A program made the translations under genes and the position numbers. Shown one piece after another: positions 9,969 through 22,467 of a stretch of DNA of 64,000 bases; position 1 is the stretch's first letter, and every line of letters begins with the position of its first letter. The notes under the pieces were generated by a model that worked only from the letters and a program-made list of their open reading frames with translations, had not been told where the DNA came from and searched no databases. This DNA is from Acorus gramineus (lineage: Eukaryota; Streptophyta; Magnoliopsida; Acorales; Acoraceae): positions 2,542,001-2,606,000 of the forward strand of contig JAUJYN010000020.1 in assembly GCA_030737835.1 (NCBI GenBank), in the 5' to 3' direction.

Positions 9969-11680
9969 TTCTCCCCCCCCCCCCTAGGGAAATTTAGTCC
10001 TCAAAATTTAAGGAAACCCAAAGGGAAGACCGAATGTAGCAAGTATCACGCATAGACCTTTTGCTTCCAAGTGGTCTATGCACCAGACTGGCGCTACCGA
10101 CACACTCTAATCAAAGGAACGGTCTTAGCGTGGAGCCTCTTCTCACGTTGGTCCCTAACCTCGATCCACTGCTCCACGAACGACAAATCCAGCTCGATGA
10201 TGAGGTGGTCGAACGGAATGACATGAGCAGGATCGTGGACATAACGCCTCAGCCATGAGACAAAGACGACGTCGTCAGCATGAGCCAGCTGTGGGGGAAA
10301 GGCTACATGACAAGCCACCTCCCCACTCCACTCAAGGACGTGAACCGGTCCGATGAAGGCCGACTCAACTTGCCCCGAACGTCGAAACAAGGAATGCCCT
10401 TAAACTAGGACACCCTCAGGAAAAACATGGTCGCCAAACCCGAAGGTAAGCTCCTGGCGACGATGACTTGCGTAGCCCTTCAATCGGTTTCGAGAGGTGC
10501 AGATGCACACACGAACCATCTTGGCTACTGCAAGGTCAAATAATAAACTTGTGGCCCCTCCAACTGGCGCTCTTCAACCGTCCCAACAAAAGGGAGGTAT
10601 AAAACTGTGCCCGTAGACTTCAGGTTTAAAGTAGCATCAGGATGCTCGAATGGCAGTTGTCTTGCATGAAAACCAAACCAAATGGGCGATGCCTCTCCAA
10701 CTAACACTTAATCGAGCACGCAGGCATTTAGCATGTCGTCCAAGATCTAAATCATCCTCTTTGCCTGGTTGTCCATCAGCGGCGAAATGCTGTACTTAAA
10801 TGGAGGCACGCTCCAAAGCCTGCTGAAGGCTACGCCAGCACCCCAAAGTAACCCTCGCATCTCAACCCGAAATAGCGCCGACCGGAGTGCCATGTAGACG
10901 AACAATCACGAAGGCAAATACCCGCGTCAAGGCGTCCAGAGACTCAGTCAGTCAGATAGGGAGGGAAACGCAGACTTAGTCAGTCGGTCAATGATCACCT
11001 AGAAGGCGTCGCAACCCGAACGTGACTTTAATGAGCCCACAACAATCCATGATAACCCACTCCCACGTCCACTGAGGAATCTCGATGGACTGACGCTTTC
11101 CAACGTGATGATGATTCTCAAACTTTGCCCGAGAGAATGCCAACCTGGGGAAACAAAGTTACCCATCGCTTTTACATCTCGTAACAAGCAACCCGATGAA
11201 GAATACCTCAAATAGTCCACGGAGGCCCAATTAACTTATGAGATCCCTGAAGGCGTCCGACGCATTCGTCAACATCGACGACAGTACTTTAAACTCGTAG
11301 TGCCCGAAAAGATCACGAAAGGCCATCTACGGGGTGTCCAACTCCGGAATCGCCAATTAGTGGTACCCTACGCGAAGATCAATCTACAAGCAGACACTTG
11401 CTCCCAGAGAAGGTCAAGCAGATCATCAATTCATTGCAAGGGGTACCTGATCTTCAACCCTTACGGGAAGATCAAAACAACACCTCGAACAATTAAGTTC
11501 AGATTCTGCTCCTCGAGCATGGCTGGCACTCATGATGATACTTACACGCTTGGTAAGCCGCGCAACCGCACTTAATCCACAAGACACGCAATAAGGGTTC
11601 GTCAAACCTCGACAATGCCTATGCAATGTCATCTATCTGATAGGGCAGTTGAGTCCCATCATGAATGCTAGCATCGCGTC
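9969..11680 (-). mobile_element. Worn B-type Gypsy internal region, copy 1
   Basis: It begins with the polypurine-tract complement TTCTCCCCCCCCCCCCCTAG and shows, on the minus strand, remnants of an integrase tail (VSWLRRYVHDPAHVIPFDHL at about 10190-10270) followed by much-worn integrase, RNase H and RT-like stretches towards 11640. It is colinear with the regions at 36491-42102 and 47780-63300 and is far shorter than the intact-length internal region of element A1. It has many breaks; no protein is expected. The right edge is an LTR terminus at 11681. Confidence 0.65.
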
Positions 11681-11716
11681 TGTCACGCCCCAGGGCGGCC
11701 GTCCCCGAGACGCGGC
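11681..11716 (-). mobile_element. 36-bp LTR terminus remnant
   Basis: The bases TGTCACGCCCCAGGGCGG and on to GACGCGGC are the first 36 bp of a minus-orientation LTR. They are followed without a gap by the start of a plus-orientation LTR at 11717. Two opposed LTR beginnings back to back point to an insertion very near the edge of another LTR or to a later rearrangement. Confidence 0.6.
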
Positions 11717-12960
11717 TGTTGTGCTTGTGTCATTTGGAGCGCTCTGTTTGAAAATTTGGGTACATAATTTTTTTTCCTCGAAGTTATGTATTTCCAATTT
11801 GGTATTTGGATTTGATTTTGTTAAAATCCAAGATGAAGAGGTTTAAATATGAGTTTACTATGAGATGTCCAGTTTTGAGTTAGCTTTCGTTCAGAAGTGG
11901 AATTAGATCAACTGGATTCTTGTAGTAAAAGTTATGGGTATTTTTCCAAGTATACCCCGGGGATGGAAATTCTGGCAGCAGCCCTGTTCTATGTTTAGCT
12001 CTAATTTCGGAATATCTGGAGAGATTATTTGATCTTGGCATGAACATGAAAGTTGTAGATAATCTTCTTAGATTTCCAACGGACTTGGAATTGTGCAATT
12101 CGGAGCTATATCGAGGAAGTTATGGCTGTTCCAGTGAAGCATGCGCAGAATTTCTAGTCAAAGGGCGACTAGGTCTTTTCTCCTTAGATATTTGTGATAA
12201 ATATCTTTCTCATCTCTCTCTCTCCCCTCCCAATCGTCCACGCCATTTGTTTTCTTGTCTCTCTTTCTTTCATTCAAGCCCCTAGGTGTTTGTGGAAATG
12301 CCACAATGAGAATGAGATGGTGGTGGAGGAAGTGTTGGTGAGGGTTGTCCAAGTGTTGTTGATCCTTCTCTCTCAAGCCCTTACATGGATTTCCCCCCCT
12401 CTGATTTGCAGCCATTAGAGGAGGCTGAGGAGAGGCCGAGGAGGTGGTGGTGGCGGTTGAGGTGGTCGCGGGTGCATCGAGGGCCCCCGAACCTCCCCCT
12501 TTCGTTCCCCCTCCAAGGTGAGCTCCGCCCCTTCGTTTCTTGATTTTTATGGCTTAAGGGGTTTTGGGAAAGTCATGCATGCTAGGTAGATGGGTTAGGG
12601 TGTGTGTGAGGGGTTGGGGAGGGTTAAAATGAGGTTAGGACGGGCTGGGCGCGCGCTGGCAGGAGCTGTCGGGCGCGCAGACCAGCGCGGGCGCGTGCTC
12701 GCGGGTGCGCGGGTGTGTGCGCGGGTGAGTGGGTGCGCGCGAGAGTGCGTCCGGGTGCGCGTGGGTGCTGGCGCGAGCGGGGGTGCGCGCGAGGGGCAGT
12801 GCGCCTGGGCATGTGCCTGGGCGCGGGGCAGTGGACCAGTGTGCGCGCGTGCATGCGCGTGCTGGGGCGTGCGCGGGGTGCTGCGCGAGGGTGCGGGCTG
12901 GACGTGCACCCAGACACGCTGTCGCGCGCGCGCGCATGCTCGCGAGCGCCTGCGCGCATC
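11717..12960 (+). mobile_element. B-type LTR fragment, plus orientation
   Basis: It starts TGTTGTGCTTGTGTCATTTG, the B-type LTR start, and runs through the U3 part (11717-12180), CT-rich leader, a GGT-repeat exon (12411-12517) and a donor (CCAAG|GTGAGC at 12518) into the CpG-rich intron core. Near 12960 the sequence changes to minus-orientation A-type LTR material, so the LTR is incomplete. Confidence 0.65.
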
Positions 12961-13016
12961 GCGCGTCCAGCCCTGAATCTACCCGCGCGTACTGCGCCAC
13001 TGCGCAGCACCCCGTG

Positions 13017-13182
13017 CGCACCCCCGCGCGCACCGCTCGCACTGCGCCCCCGCGCAGCACTCCGCGAGCACGCCCCCGCGCACCGCGCACGCGTACGCGC
13101 GCACCCCCGCGCGCACCGCTCGCACTGCGCCCCCGCGCAGCACTCCGCGAGCACGCCCCCGCGCACCGCGCACGCGTACGCG
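13017..13182. repeat. Two perfect 83-bp tandem copies in the CpG-rich core
   Basis: CACCGCTCGCACTGCGCCC occurs at 13031 and again at 13114. The 83 bp between the two starts is repeated without a visible difference, including the GCGTACGCGCGCAC stretch. A perfect copy in an otherwise worn LTR fragment means the duplication is recent compared with the host fragment. Confidence 0.85.
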
Positions 13183-13736
13183 CGCACGCCCCCAGTGCGC
13201 TCGACTGCGCGCGCCTGCTTTGCCTGCTCGCGCAGACTCGCGCGCAAGCGCTCGGATGACCCCCACGTGCGCTCGAGTCCTTCCCACCACCTCCCTCAGC
13301 CCTCCCACACCCCTAACACACATGCATACCATGGACACCCAAATACACACCCTAATCAAGCATCTAAACAAGAATAGGGAGGAGGAAAGCTTACCCAAAG
13401 AGAGGAAGGGAAGGGGAGGAACTCGGGTGCCCTTCGCGCACCGAAACGCCACCACCAAGACCACCACCACTAAGATCTCTTCTCAGCCCAAGAATGGCTG
13501 AAAACAGAGAAGAAAAGGAGCCAAGAGAGGAGGTCAACATAGGGGAAATCCAAAAACAAAACCATGGAAAGGTAGATCGAGACCTCACCTTCCTTTTCTC
13601 CTTCAATGGCTTTCCATTTCCACCTCTTCTACTAGATCAAAAAGGGGGATTCAAAGAGAGGGAATGAGATATTTGTGTGTGACTGTGAGAGAGAGAAGAA
13701 GAAGAACTATTGGTGGGCGTGGACCTCACTTGGTTG

Positions 13737-13759
13737 CACACACACACACACACACACCA
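13737..13759. repeat. (CA)n microsatellite
   Basis: An uninterrupted run of about eleven CA units lies in the U3-proximal part of the A-type LTR fragment. Related LTRs carry shorter or broken CA/TG runs at the same place (for example 25505-25545 and 48659-48692). Confidence 0.9.
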
Positions 13760-13925
13760 CTTAGGGCACTTAGGGTATTTTGTGAACTTTGACCTCAAGT
13801 CAACCTAGCCACACTAACAAACAAAACCCATTGACCAAGTCAAGGGTCAAAATTGACTTGGTCAAAGCCATCTTTGACTTGGTCAAGTCTCCCAATGACT
13901 TTTCGCTTTGTCAAAACCCGGATAC

Positions 13926-14989
13926 GGTATGGTCTCTCCCCAAGAGACGCAAGAGTCTCCCTCCGGGAGTGAGGGTGAGGGTGAGGTTGGTGATTCAGTA
14001 GTGTTGTGTGGACCAGTAATTCAGCGTCTCTTTTAACCCCTTTAACCCCTCCCCCACACTTCTCACTCACCCTAAACCAATTACCTAGCATGCATGACTT
14101 CCCAACAACCCCTAAGCCATGAAAAAACCAAAGAAAAGAAGGGGAAGAGCTCACCTTGGGAGGGGGAATGAAAGGGGGAGATTCGGGGGCCCTAAATGCA
14201 CCCGCGACCACCTCAACCACCACCACCACTACCACCACCTCCACAGCCCTCCTCAGCCTTCTTTGGCTGCAAAACAGGGGGGGGGGGAAGACATGAAAAG
14301 GGAGCTAGAGAGAGGAGGATCAACAACAACAACACCTACACAAACCTTGCTCTTCCTCCTTCACCTTCTCCTTCTCTTCTCTTTGAGGCATTAACACAAA
14401 CACATGGGGGGGATTGAAAGAGAGAAAGAGAGACCCAAAGAGAGGTCCACGTAGGGAGTGAGAGGGAGAGAGAGAGAGATTTTTTTCTCACTTGGGGGGG
14501 GGGTGAGAACAAGATTGGGAGAGGGGGGTGAACCTAAGCCTATTCTCACCCTCTAACAAACAAAATAACCAAGTGATTGCTTCACCACTAAGCAAAGGGG
14601 GGTAAGGTTACCCAAGGTCACCACATCCTCAAAAATATCTCACACTATTCGACTAATCAAACCAGGAACTCTCTCAAAACCCGGATACAGTTCGGAACTG
14701 CATATTTTTCAAAACATTACCGGAATTCGATGAAATTTTTATGGGTAGTACTAAACGGTACCAGGACCCATAATATGCAGTTAGATTTTAAATCAGAGTA
14801 CTCTAACTCCCGCAGGTGGCTAAAAGCCAAAATTTTAGCGACTCCGATCGAAAAAAAGAAAAGGCCCTGAATGACCCAGAAGTGACCAAGGCTTAACCGA
14901 AATGGCTCCAAATGACACAAGCACAACAAAGGGTGTGCTTGCGAGCCCCTACATCTCCCCCTTCCCTCCCCCTCTCTTTTGGTGAGTTT
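13926..14989. mobile_element. Patchwork of three B-type LTR pieces in alternating orientation
   Basis: Positions 13926-14035 match plus-orientation B LTR intron-2 sequence (compare 20985-21080). Positions 14036-14928 are a minus-orientation B LTR piece running to its terminus GCACAACA. Positions 14929-14989 match, in plus orientation, the exon-1 end of a B LTR with a donor-like TTTTG|GTGAG. None is complete. The joins lie in CT- or GA-rich stretches. Confidence 0.6.
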
Positions 14990-15061
14990 TGTTATGCCTG
15001 TGTCATTTGGAGTGCTCTGATTGAAAATTTGGCTACATAATTTTTTCTCCTAGAAGTTATG
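14990..15061 (+). mobile_element. Left part of a split B-type LTR
   Basis: It begins TGTTATGCCTGTGTCATTTG and reaches CTAGAAGTTATG. The same LTR resumes at 18038 with TTACGTATTTTCGATTTGG, matching the uninterrupted form at 11717 onwards. The solo LTR 15062-18037 lies between, flanked by TTATG (15057-15061) and TTACG (18038-18042), a 5-bp target duplication with one transition. Confidence 0.85.
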
Positions 15062-18037
15062 TGTCACGCCCCAGGGCGGCCGTCCCCGGGACGCGGTAAG
15101 GGTATACATGATATCAGCAGTCAATACAGGAGATCAATAATATACCATAAACAACAGCTAAAAAGACAACAAAAGGGCTGACATGATGTATACACAGAAA
15201 GCGGAAGCTAAAAAGACTGAGTCTGTAAATCAACAACACTTTACAAACTCGATACATAATCATATGTCCTGTGAGAGCCAATATATCCACAATACATCCA
15301 AATACAATCCATACTGGGTGCCCAAGCACAGAAATATATACATACAATGAGAAGGAAGGATGCTGATGGCCTCAAAACTCGAGGGACGTGGCGCTACTCC
15401 GCTACTGGTGCAGTCGCTCGGGAAGCTCCTCCTTCAAGTCCGCCTCGGTAATCACTGAAAAAAATAATTATGCGAGGGGTGAGCCACACGCTCAGTGAAT
15501 AGCACAACCCATGCATCACAGTTTATATTAACCACATTTAATCAAGTCACTAGCCTCAAAGTGGCATAAACAACACAAATCCGGGGGTTCGTTACATCGC
15601 CGAACCACCACACCCTCACCCTCACCCTCACCCCTCAATAGGTGACAAAGGATATTGGGACTTAGTAGGCTGATAATCATCCTCACACAATCCAGTGGGT
15701 CGCCACATCGCCGGCCCACCACAACCTCACCCTCACCCCTCAATAGGTGACATAGGCTCTTGGGACTGACTAGGCTGTTGGTCACCCTTGGTCCACCGAT
15801 AGTCTCTCCCCACTCCGTAGGCCGTTTGGCCACTCCCACATTCAGCACAGTCCGTCCCAAATCAGGAGGTGCCTACTGATGGGAGCCCTTTCACGGGACG
15901 ACCTTTCTCACGCTGAGGTAATCTCTACACGGATCCAACGAAGGGAACAGAACAGCCTATCCATCGCATATGATCCACTCGGATCCGCTGACAACACATC
16001 TCTACAACTCTAATGTCTTGAATTCTTCAGAATTCCTCCAGCGTGCATAACCAAGATGCGGGGAATACATAAGATAATAATGAGGAAAAGAGACCTTGGG
16101 AGGGCAACCTGAGGTCCCGATGTAGGACATCCCGCCAACCAAACAAGGAACACGGAGTACCCTAGCCCGGGTCTCCATGTTGACCTCGCAAGGTCCCCCT
16201 TAATATTCCCCAAGGCATGCTAAAAATATCTTAAGTCTGCATTTAATTTAATAAATCAAACTAATAGAACGCATGCATAGGTCGAGGCTTTCCTAGCATG
16301 ATAACGAGGTGACAGGATGCACGGCTCATACACATATCCTAAGGGTGCAAGTCCCTAACATACAAGTCTAGGGTGGCATGCAATGTACACATAAATCATG
16401 CTTGCATGGATTACAATATAACAGTTAATATTAACTATGCTGCCCCAGGGGAGGACGGTACACGCCCAAGTGCATGTAGCACCTCCCAATTGGGTTGGGT
16501 TGTCCCACTCACCGGTAACCGGGTCATCGCGCGACCGTCCGTCAAGATCTGCAAGACAGGGTAATCAACCCGGTGAGTAAAATACACAAATACTACAAAA
16601 TACTCAAAAATACACAAATAAATACCCAACACTCGGGCAAACGTACATACGGCCCGTACGCACGTTAGCCCGAGCACCCCGACTCACTCCCGCACCCCCG
16701 GCAACCACCCGCACGGCCACCCGCCCCCAGGTGCACCGCCGCGCCCCAGCCCGCGCACCCAGGCGCCCTGCCGAGCCCCTGCCCGCACGCCAGGACACGC
16801 CGCCGAGCTCCCCGGGTGCACCGCGCGCTCACTGCGCCCCAGCGCAGCAGCCCGCGCGCACACCGCACGCCCCGCGCCCAGCGCCTCGCCCCACGCGCAC
16901 AACCACGCGCATCACCGCGCGCGCACACCGCGCGCACCACCGCTGGCCTCACCGCGCACCCTGCGCGCACCACCGCTCGCATCACCCACTCGACCAGCAC
17001 CCCCAGCACGCCCAGCGCCCAGCACGTCCAGCACGCCCAGTACACTCGCGCCTGCGCCACCCGATCGCACGCCCGCGCGCACGCGCGCGCGCACCCTGCT
17101 ACTGCATGCCTGATGCGCTGCCTGCTGCGCCTGTGCTGCCATCCTGCCCGGGGCAGACTACCACCCTGCCCGAGCACCTCTACCACCGGCCACCAATGGC
17201 CTCCGACCGCCCCCCAACCCCACCCTCCACACTCAACCCCACCCTCCTAACATGCATCTAGACATGAAAAAGAAGGAAGGAACCCTTACCCAAGGGAAGG
17301 AGAGGAAAGGAAGGGAACCGGAGGATCTTCGTGCACCGAAACGCCTCCCAACGGATCTCCACCACCAAGACCTCCTCCTACCTCAAAAGGGGCTGAAAAT
17401 AGGGGAGAATAGAGGGGGTTAGAGGGGGCCAAACTTGTCGGAACTCGAATCCGAGAACACCGGGGGATAGATCGGGACCGGATCTAACCTTTCTATGTTT
17501 TGAGTTTTAAGGTTCAAGCACCCTAGGTGGCTCAAAATCAAGAAAAAGAGAGAGGGGGAGAGAGAAATCTCATTTGAGAAGATGATGAATAGTGGGGGAG
17601 ACTTTTAGATTCACTTAAATATAACCCTCACTTAGATTAGGGTTAAGCAAGGTTAATTAGGCTTAAGTGAGGCTTTAAGTGGGATTTGACTTGGGTCAAC
17701 CCAACCACACAAAAAAACAAAAAGGGTTGACCAAGTCATGGGCCCACTTTGACCGAGTCAACTCTCCCAATGACTTCTCGCTCGGTCAAAACCCGGATAC
17801 GCCCTGGAACTGTGAAATTTTGGAAACGTTACCGGAATTCGATGAAATTTTCGTGAGTGGCTTAGAATGGCACCAGGACACATAATATGCAGTTAGATTT
17901 TCAATCGGAGTCCTCAAACACAGGACGATAGCTAACAGTCCAAAATTTTGCGGTTCCGATCGAAAAACGAAAAAACTCAAAAACTGCCAAAATGCTCCAA
18001 TGGTTACCAGCAGGTAAAAAGTGACACATATATAACA
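15062..18037 (-). mobile_element. Solo A/C-type Gypsy LTR with 5-bp target duplication
   Basis: It begins TGTCACGCCCCAGGGCGG and ends GTGACACATATATAACA, so both termini are whole. The flanks TTATG/TTACG are the target duplication. Inside, in sense order from the right, are the U3 part (17600-18037), an exon with GGT-type repeats, intron 1 (16549-17289), the 36-nt exon, and an intron-2 part with CACCCTCACCCT runs near 15605-15630. The lack of any internal region means recombination between two LTRs removed it. No coding capacity. Confidence 0.9.
16549..17289 (-). other. Putative LTR intron 1 with CpG-rich core
   Basis: In sense it starts CCTTGG|GTAAGG at 17289 and ends TTGCAG|ATCTTGACGGACGG at 16549. 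The core 16660-17110 is nearly all G and C, with dense CpG and no evident long open unit of biological sense. The next exon (16513-16548) ends before GTGAGTGG. Same boundaries as in the other A/C-type LTRs. Confidence 0.6.
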
Positions 18038-18618
18038 TTACGTATTTTCGATTTGGTATTTGGATTTAATTTTGTTAAAATCCAAGATGAAGAGGTTTAA
18101 ATATGATTTTATTATGAGATTCTCAGTTTTGAGTTAGCTTTCGTACAAAAGTGGAATTAGATCAACTGGATTCATGTAGTAAAAGTTATGGGTATTTTTT
18201 CAAGTATACGCCGGGGATGAAAAATTCTGGCAGCAGCCCTATTCTATGTTTAGCTCTAATTTCGGAACAGCTAGAGGGATTATTTGATCTTGGCATAAGC
18301 ATGAAAGTTGTAGATAGGCTTCTTAGCTTTCTAGCGGACTTTGAATTTTGCAATTCGGAGCTATATTGAGGAAGTTATGGCTGTTCGAGTGGAGCATGTA
18401 CAGAATTTCTAGTCAAGGACGACTTAGTCATTTGATCCCTCTTTAGGATATTTATTTGCCCAAAATATCTCTCTCCCTCTCTCTCCCACTCCCCACGTCA
18501 ACATTCTAGGGTCTCTCTTCCTCTCTTTCAAAGACCCCCCCCCCCCCATGTGTTTGTATTAATTCCTCCAAGAGAAGAGAAGGAGAAGGAGAAGGTGCAA
18601 GTGCAAGAAAAGTTTTGT

Positions 18619-18696
18619 GTAAGTGTTGTTGTAGTTGTTGATCTCCCCTCTCTCAAGCACCTTTTCATGAACTTCCCCCCCCCCCCTGATTTTCAG
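18619..18696 (+). other. Candidate short leader intron (intron 0)
   Basis: A donor-like TTTTGT|GTAAGTG is followed 78 nt later by a C-tract and TGATTTTCAG|CCAAG. In element A2 the same place has ATG|GTAAGG and CTGTTTCAG|CCATT, 91 nt apart in both LTRs. The LTR at 42103-44506 lacks the C-tract and acceptor and goes straight into the exon at CCAAG. The donor choice is uncertain because the upstream exon is not well conserved. Confidence 0.45.
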
Positions 18697-18810
18697 CCAA
18701 GAAGGAGGCTGAGGAGGGCTGTGGAGGTGGTGGTAGTGGTGGTGGTGGTTGAGGTGGTCGCGGGTGCATCGAGGGCCCCCGAATCTCCCTCTTTCATTCC
18801 CCCTCCCAAG

Positions 18811-19396
18811 GTGAGCTCTTCCCCTTCTTTTCTTGATTTTTCATGGCTTAGGGGGTTGTGGGGAGGTCATGCATGCTAGGTAATTGGTTTAGGGTGAGTG
18901 AGAAGTGTGGAGGAGGGTTAAAAGAGGGTTAGGGAAGGCTGGGCGCACGCTGGGGGCTGTCTGCAGCGCGAGCAGGCGCGCGCGCAGGAGGGTGCTGGCA
19001 GGCGCAGGCGGGCGCGCAGACGCGTGCAGGCGAGTGCGCGCGAGCGCGTGGGTGTGCGCGGAGTGGGCGCGCGGGTGCACGTGGGCGCTGGCGCGAGCGG
19101 GGGTGCGCGTGGGGCGTGCGTGCTGGCGTGCGCGAGCGTCCGCACGCGCGGGGTATGCATCTGGGGGCTGGGCTGGGGGTCAGCGGGCGCGAGCACGTGC
19201 GTGCGTGTGCTGGGGCATGCGTGGGGCTGCCCAGGGTCTCGGGTAGGTGCTGGGGCACCTAGGCATGCGTGCGTACGCGCGTGCTCGCATGCGTGCGAGC
19301 CCGTATGTGTGCATGTCTAAGTCTTTGGTATTTCTAATGTTTTCTAAGTGTTAAATTGTGATGTTACTCACCCAATTTGATGCCCTTACCTTGCAG
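18811..19396 (+). other. LTR intron 1 (586 nt) with CpG-rich core
   Basis: The donor is CTCCCAAG|GTGAGCTC at 18811 and the acceptor CCTTGCAG|ATCTCGTC ending at 19396. The closely related LTR at 42103-44506 carries CCATCCCAAG directly followed by ATCTCGTCGG, so exactly this interval, from GT to AG, is missing there. That is the expected product of splicing followed by reverse transcription. The core 18940-19320 is CpG-rich and full of GCGCG and CGTGCG runs. Confidence 0.75.
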
Positions 19397-21560
19397 ATCT
19401 CGTCAGAAGGGATGCACGAGGTCCCGGGTAATGGTGAGTGGTTCGATCCAATCCCCTCCCTCTCGGGATGCGCTCGACTCGCGTAGACGCGCGTCGCACA
19501 TCGGTGGGGCCCCCCCCCCCCTAGCTATACTACTTTTGTAGATAAGTAGTATGGCCATGCTTAAGCTATAATATGTAGATATCTTGCATGCTAGGCTTAT
19601 ATACATGTATTGTATTCATGTATGAATGATTGTGTTGCATGAGCCCCTCTAGTATGGGCAATGTGTGTTGTAAATGTGTATGGATGTATAGAATATGGCA
19701 TGTCTTAGGTAGTATGGTAATACTACTCCCACCATACTAATGGGAATATAGAGTATGAGTAAGTCTGGGTTAATAACGGGCACCTACCTAATATTCCCTT
19801 GCGATAAGACTCGAGGGCGTGGTGTAGCTGTTGCGCCCATGCTAATGGGGCAAAGCTATGACCAGCTTTATGAGATGATGATCTCTCTCGCCCTCTCCCT
19901 CTGAACGAACTGAGTAAGTAGATGCGATTTCCTACTCGACTCAGGTTCGTTTGGAATATTGGCATGCACCTATTAGTGCGGGAGACCGCGCTTGACCCTT
20001 TCTTTAAGTTGGCAATATACAATGCATGCATGTTGCTTATGTGATTAATGACCCTGTATACATGTTGTATGATTTATTATGATGTGATCCATGTTAGGGA
20101 GTGTCCCTATAATTATTAAATGATTCTGCATACGGTTCATGCAAATAGCTGGATATATTTATATGCGCATGTTAAAAACTGATAGGCCTATCTGAAATAG
20201 GCATGGGTATGACCCGCTGTCGGGTTGTACCTTAATAATTAGAGCGCTAGCGATATAATCGCCCCGTGCATCCGGCGATGCACTCGTTTGGAATTCAGGA
20301 GAATTCAGTAGCTTATGGGATTATTTCTATGTGAGAGCATAGGTAACCTCTTTGTGTCTGAGCGACGCAACGGTGTGGGAGTACAGTAGTATTCGATATC
20401 TCGATAAGTGATTATCGAGAGTAGTTGTTTTCCATTGGGTTCGCTTTGCGAACATGGAATGTTTACTCCCAATGTCGTCCGTGTTGAAGAGGCCCGGGTT
20501 GTAGCTGTCCTGACAGAGGGCTCCCATCCGTAGGTACCACCGATGCATTCAGGAGCGTACTGATCGTGGGAGTATACCAGGTAGAGGCTACCCGGGAGAG
20601 GGTTAACGAATGATATTGCGAGCGTGGAATCGTTCTCCCCTTCGTTGGATCCGATGTAGGAACTCCCCGGCGTTAAAGCTGTCCTGACAGAGGGCTCCCA
20701 TCCATAGGTACCACCAATGCGTTTGGAAGCATACTGATCGTGGGGGTATACCAGGTAGAGGCTACTTGGGGAAAGGGCTACCAGTGGAACAAGGGTGTAG
20801 AGCAGTCTAAGTCTCTTCCAAAAGTCCTATGTCACCCCTAAAGGGTGAGGGTGAGGATGAGGTGAAGACACATCGCCGCGTGACCCATTCGTTGTTCGTC
20901 CGTTCCCATAGTTGTTGGGTCCGGTCTCGTGTCAATGTTCAAAGACATCGTTGGGTAGTTACCTCGATGGAGATGATCCAGTAGTGTTGTGTGGACCAGT
21001 AATCCCGGGTCTCCTCGACCAACGGTATGGTCTCTCCCCAAAAGTCCCAAGAGTCTCCCTCCGGGAGTGAGGGTGAGGTTGGTCGCGCTGCCGCGTGACC
21101 CTGTTATCCATGGGTTTCCACCCATGTTTTCCTTGAAAGGAAAGTGCTTATGTATTGAACTGTTGTATGGTGATTGGTTTCCAGCCACTCACTGAGCTTG
21201 TAGCTCACCCCTCGCATACTGTTTCTTTTCAGGGGCAGTGTTGGGTGTGGAGTTGGAGCTTCCCTGTGGCGTGGTCTTATGGGCGTGGAGCGTTCTTCCG
21301 GCGGGTGGCGAGTACGAGGCTGTCAGCAGTCCTAGAGTCATTGTATGTATTGTAAATCGTGCATGTGGCACAGGTTGTATTTTCTTTGGTCTAGACTAGG
21401 CTCTCACAGGACAGTGATTGTGTATTCGAGTCTGTAATAATGTTTTTGGTTTACAAACATGGTTTATATATTATGCTTCCGCTTTTCAATCAGTTATCAT
21501 TATCCTTGCTTTGCCACCTTGTGTGTTGTTGTTGGAGTCTTTATTGACCTCAGGTATTGA

Positions 21561-22467
21561 TGGCCCCGCGCGTGCGCCCAAACCCCTTCCACCCCCTCCT
21601 CAGTCCTCCCACACACCCTACCACATATGCATGGCATGCATGAACACCTAAGAGCCCTAACAACCATTTAAAACAAAGATAAGGGAGGAGGAGAGCTTAC
21701 CAAAGGAGGGGAAAGAAAAGGGGGGTACTCGGGTGCCCTTGGCGCACCAAAACCACCGCAACCGCCACCACCAACACCACCACCTCCTCAGCCACTCCCC
21801 AAGCCTTTATTGGCTGAAATCAGGGGTGGGGAAGAGGCATGAGAGGGAGTTAGAGAGAAGGGAATCAAGCACAACAACAACACCCAAAGCTTGCACACAC
21901 ATACCTTCTCTTTTCCTTTTAAGTCTTTCTTCTTCTCCTTCTTTTTCTACTTCGATTTAGCACAAAAAAAGAAGAGGGAGTGAAGGAGAGAGTGAGAGGG
22001 AGAGGAGAAGAAGGGGACGCCCACATCAAACACACACACACACTCACACACTTAGGCATTTATTTGTGAAAAAGGGGGTTGGTGGGGGATTAACTTGAGT
22101 CAACCTAACCAAACAAAAAAACAAAACCCATTGACCTAGTCAATGGTCTTCTTTGACTTGGTCCAAATCTACTTTGACTCGGTCAAAGTCACCCTTTGAC
22201 AATCCAGTAACGACCAAACCCAGATGTGTTTCAGAACGACATAATTTTCTAAAATGTTACCGGAATTCGATCAAATTTTTATGAGTAGCACAAAATGGCA
22301 CCAGGACTCATAATATGCAGTTAGATTTTCAATCAAAGTACTCGAACTCACGCAGATAGCTAAAAGTCTAAAATTTTAGCGGCTCCGATCGAAAAATGAA
22401 AAATTGGAAAATGGCCAGAAATGACCCAAATGTGACCAAGAGGCTAAAAAGTGACACATATATAACA
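21561..22467 (-). mobile_element. A-type LTR fragment, minus orientation
   Basis: It starts abruptly in the CpG-rich intron core (GCCCCGCGCGTGCGCCC) and continues through the donor-like GTAAGC, exon 1, the CA/TG-rich and GGTCAA-rich U3 part to the whole terminus GTGACACATATATAACA. Only the U3 half remains. The right neighbour is a B-type LTR piece starting CCTACGG. Confidence 0.75.

Larger units (their letters stand above)
12960..13925 (-). mobile_element. A-type LTR fragment, minus orientation
   Basis: From the CpG-rich core (a stretch close to that at 24835-24900 of element A1) it runs through the donor-like GTAAGC, the exon with the CACCAC repeats (13440-13480), and the direct TTGACC/GTCAA-rich U3 segment (13790-13920). 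It stops at AAAACCCGGATACG, short of the usual LTR end, and is joined to plus-orientation B LTR sequence at 13926. Confidence 0.6.
18038..21560 (+). mobile_element. Right part of a split B-type LTR, plus orientation
   Basis: This is the continuation of 14990-15061. It holds the U3 part (18038-18430), a CT-rich leader, a candidate small intron, exon 1 with the GGT repeat (18697-18810), intron 1 (18811-19396), the 37-nt exon (19397-19433), and an intron-2 region with 178-bp-type repeats (20435-20800), the GAATTC pair near 20290 and an acceptor at 21232. It stops near GGTATTGATGG, about 45 bp short of the usual LTR end, and is joined to a minus-orientation A-type LTR fragment. Confidence 0.75.
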
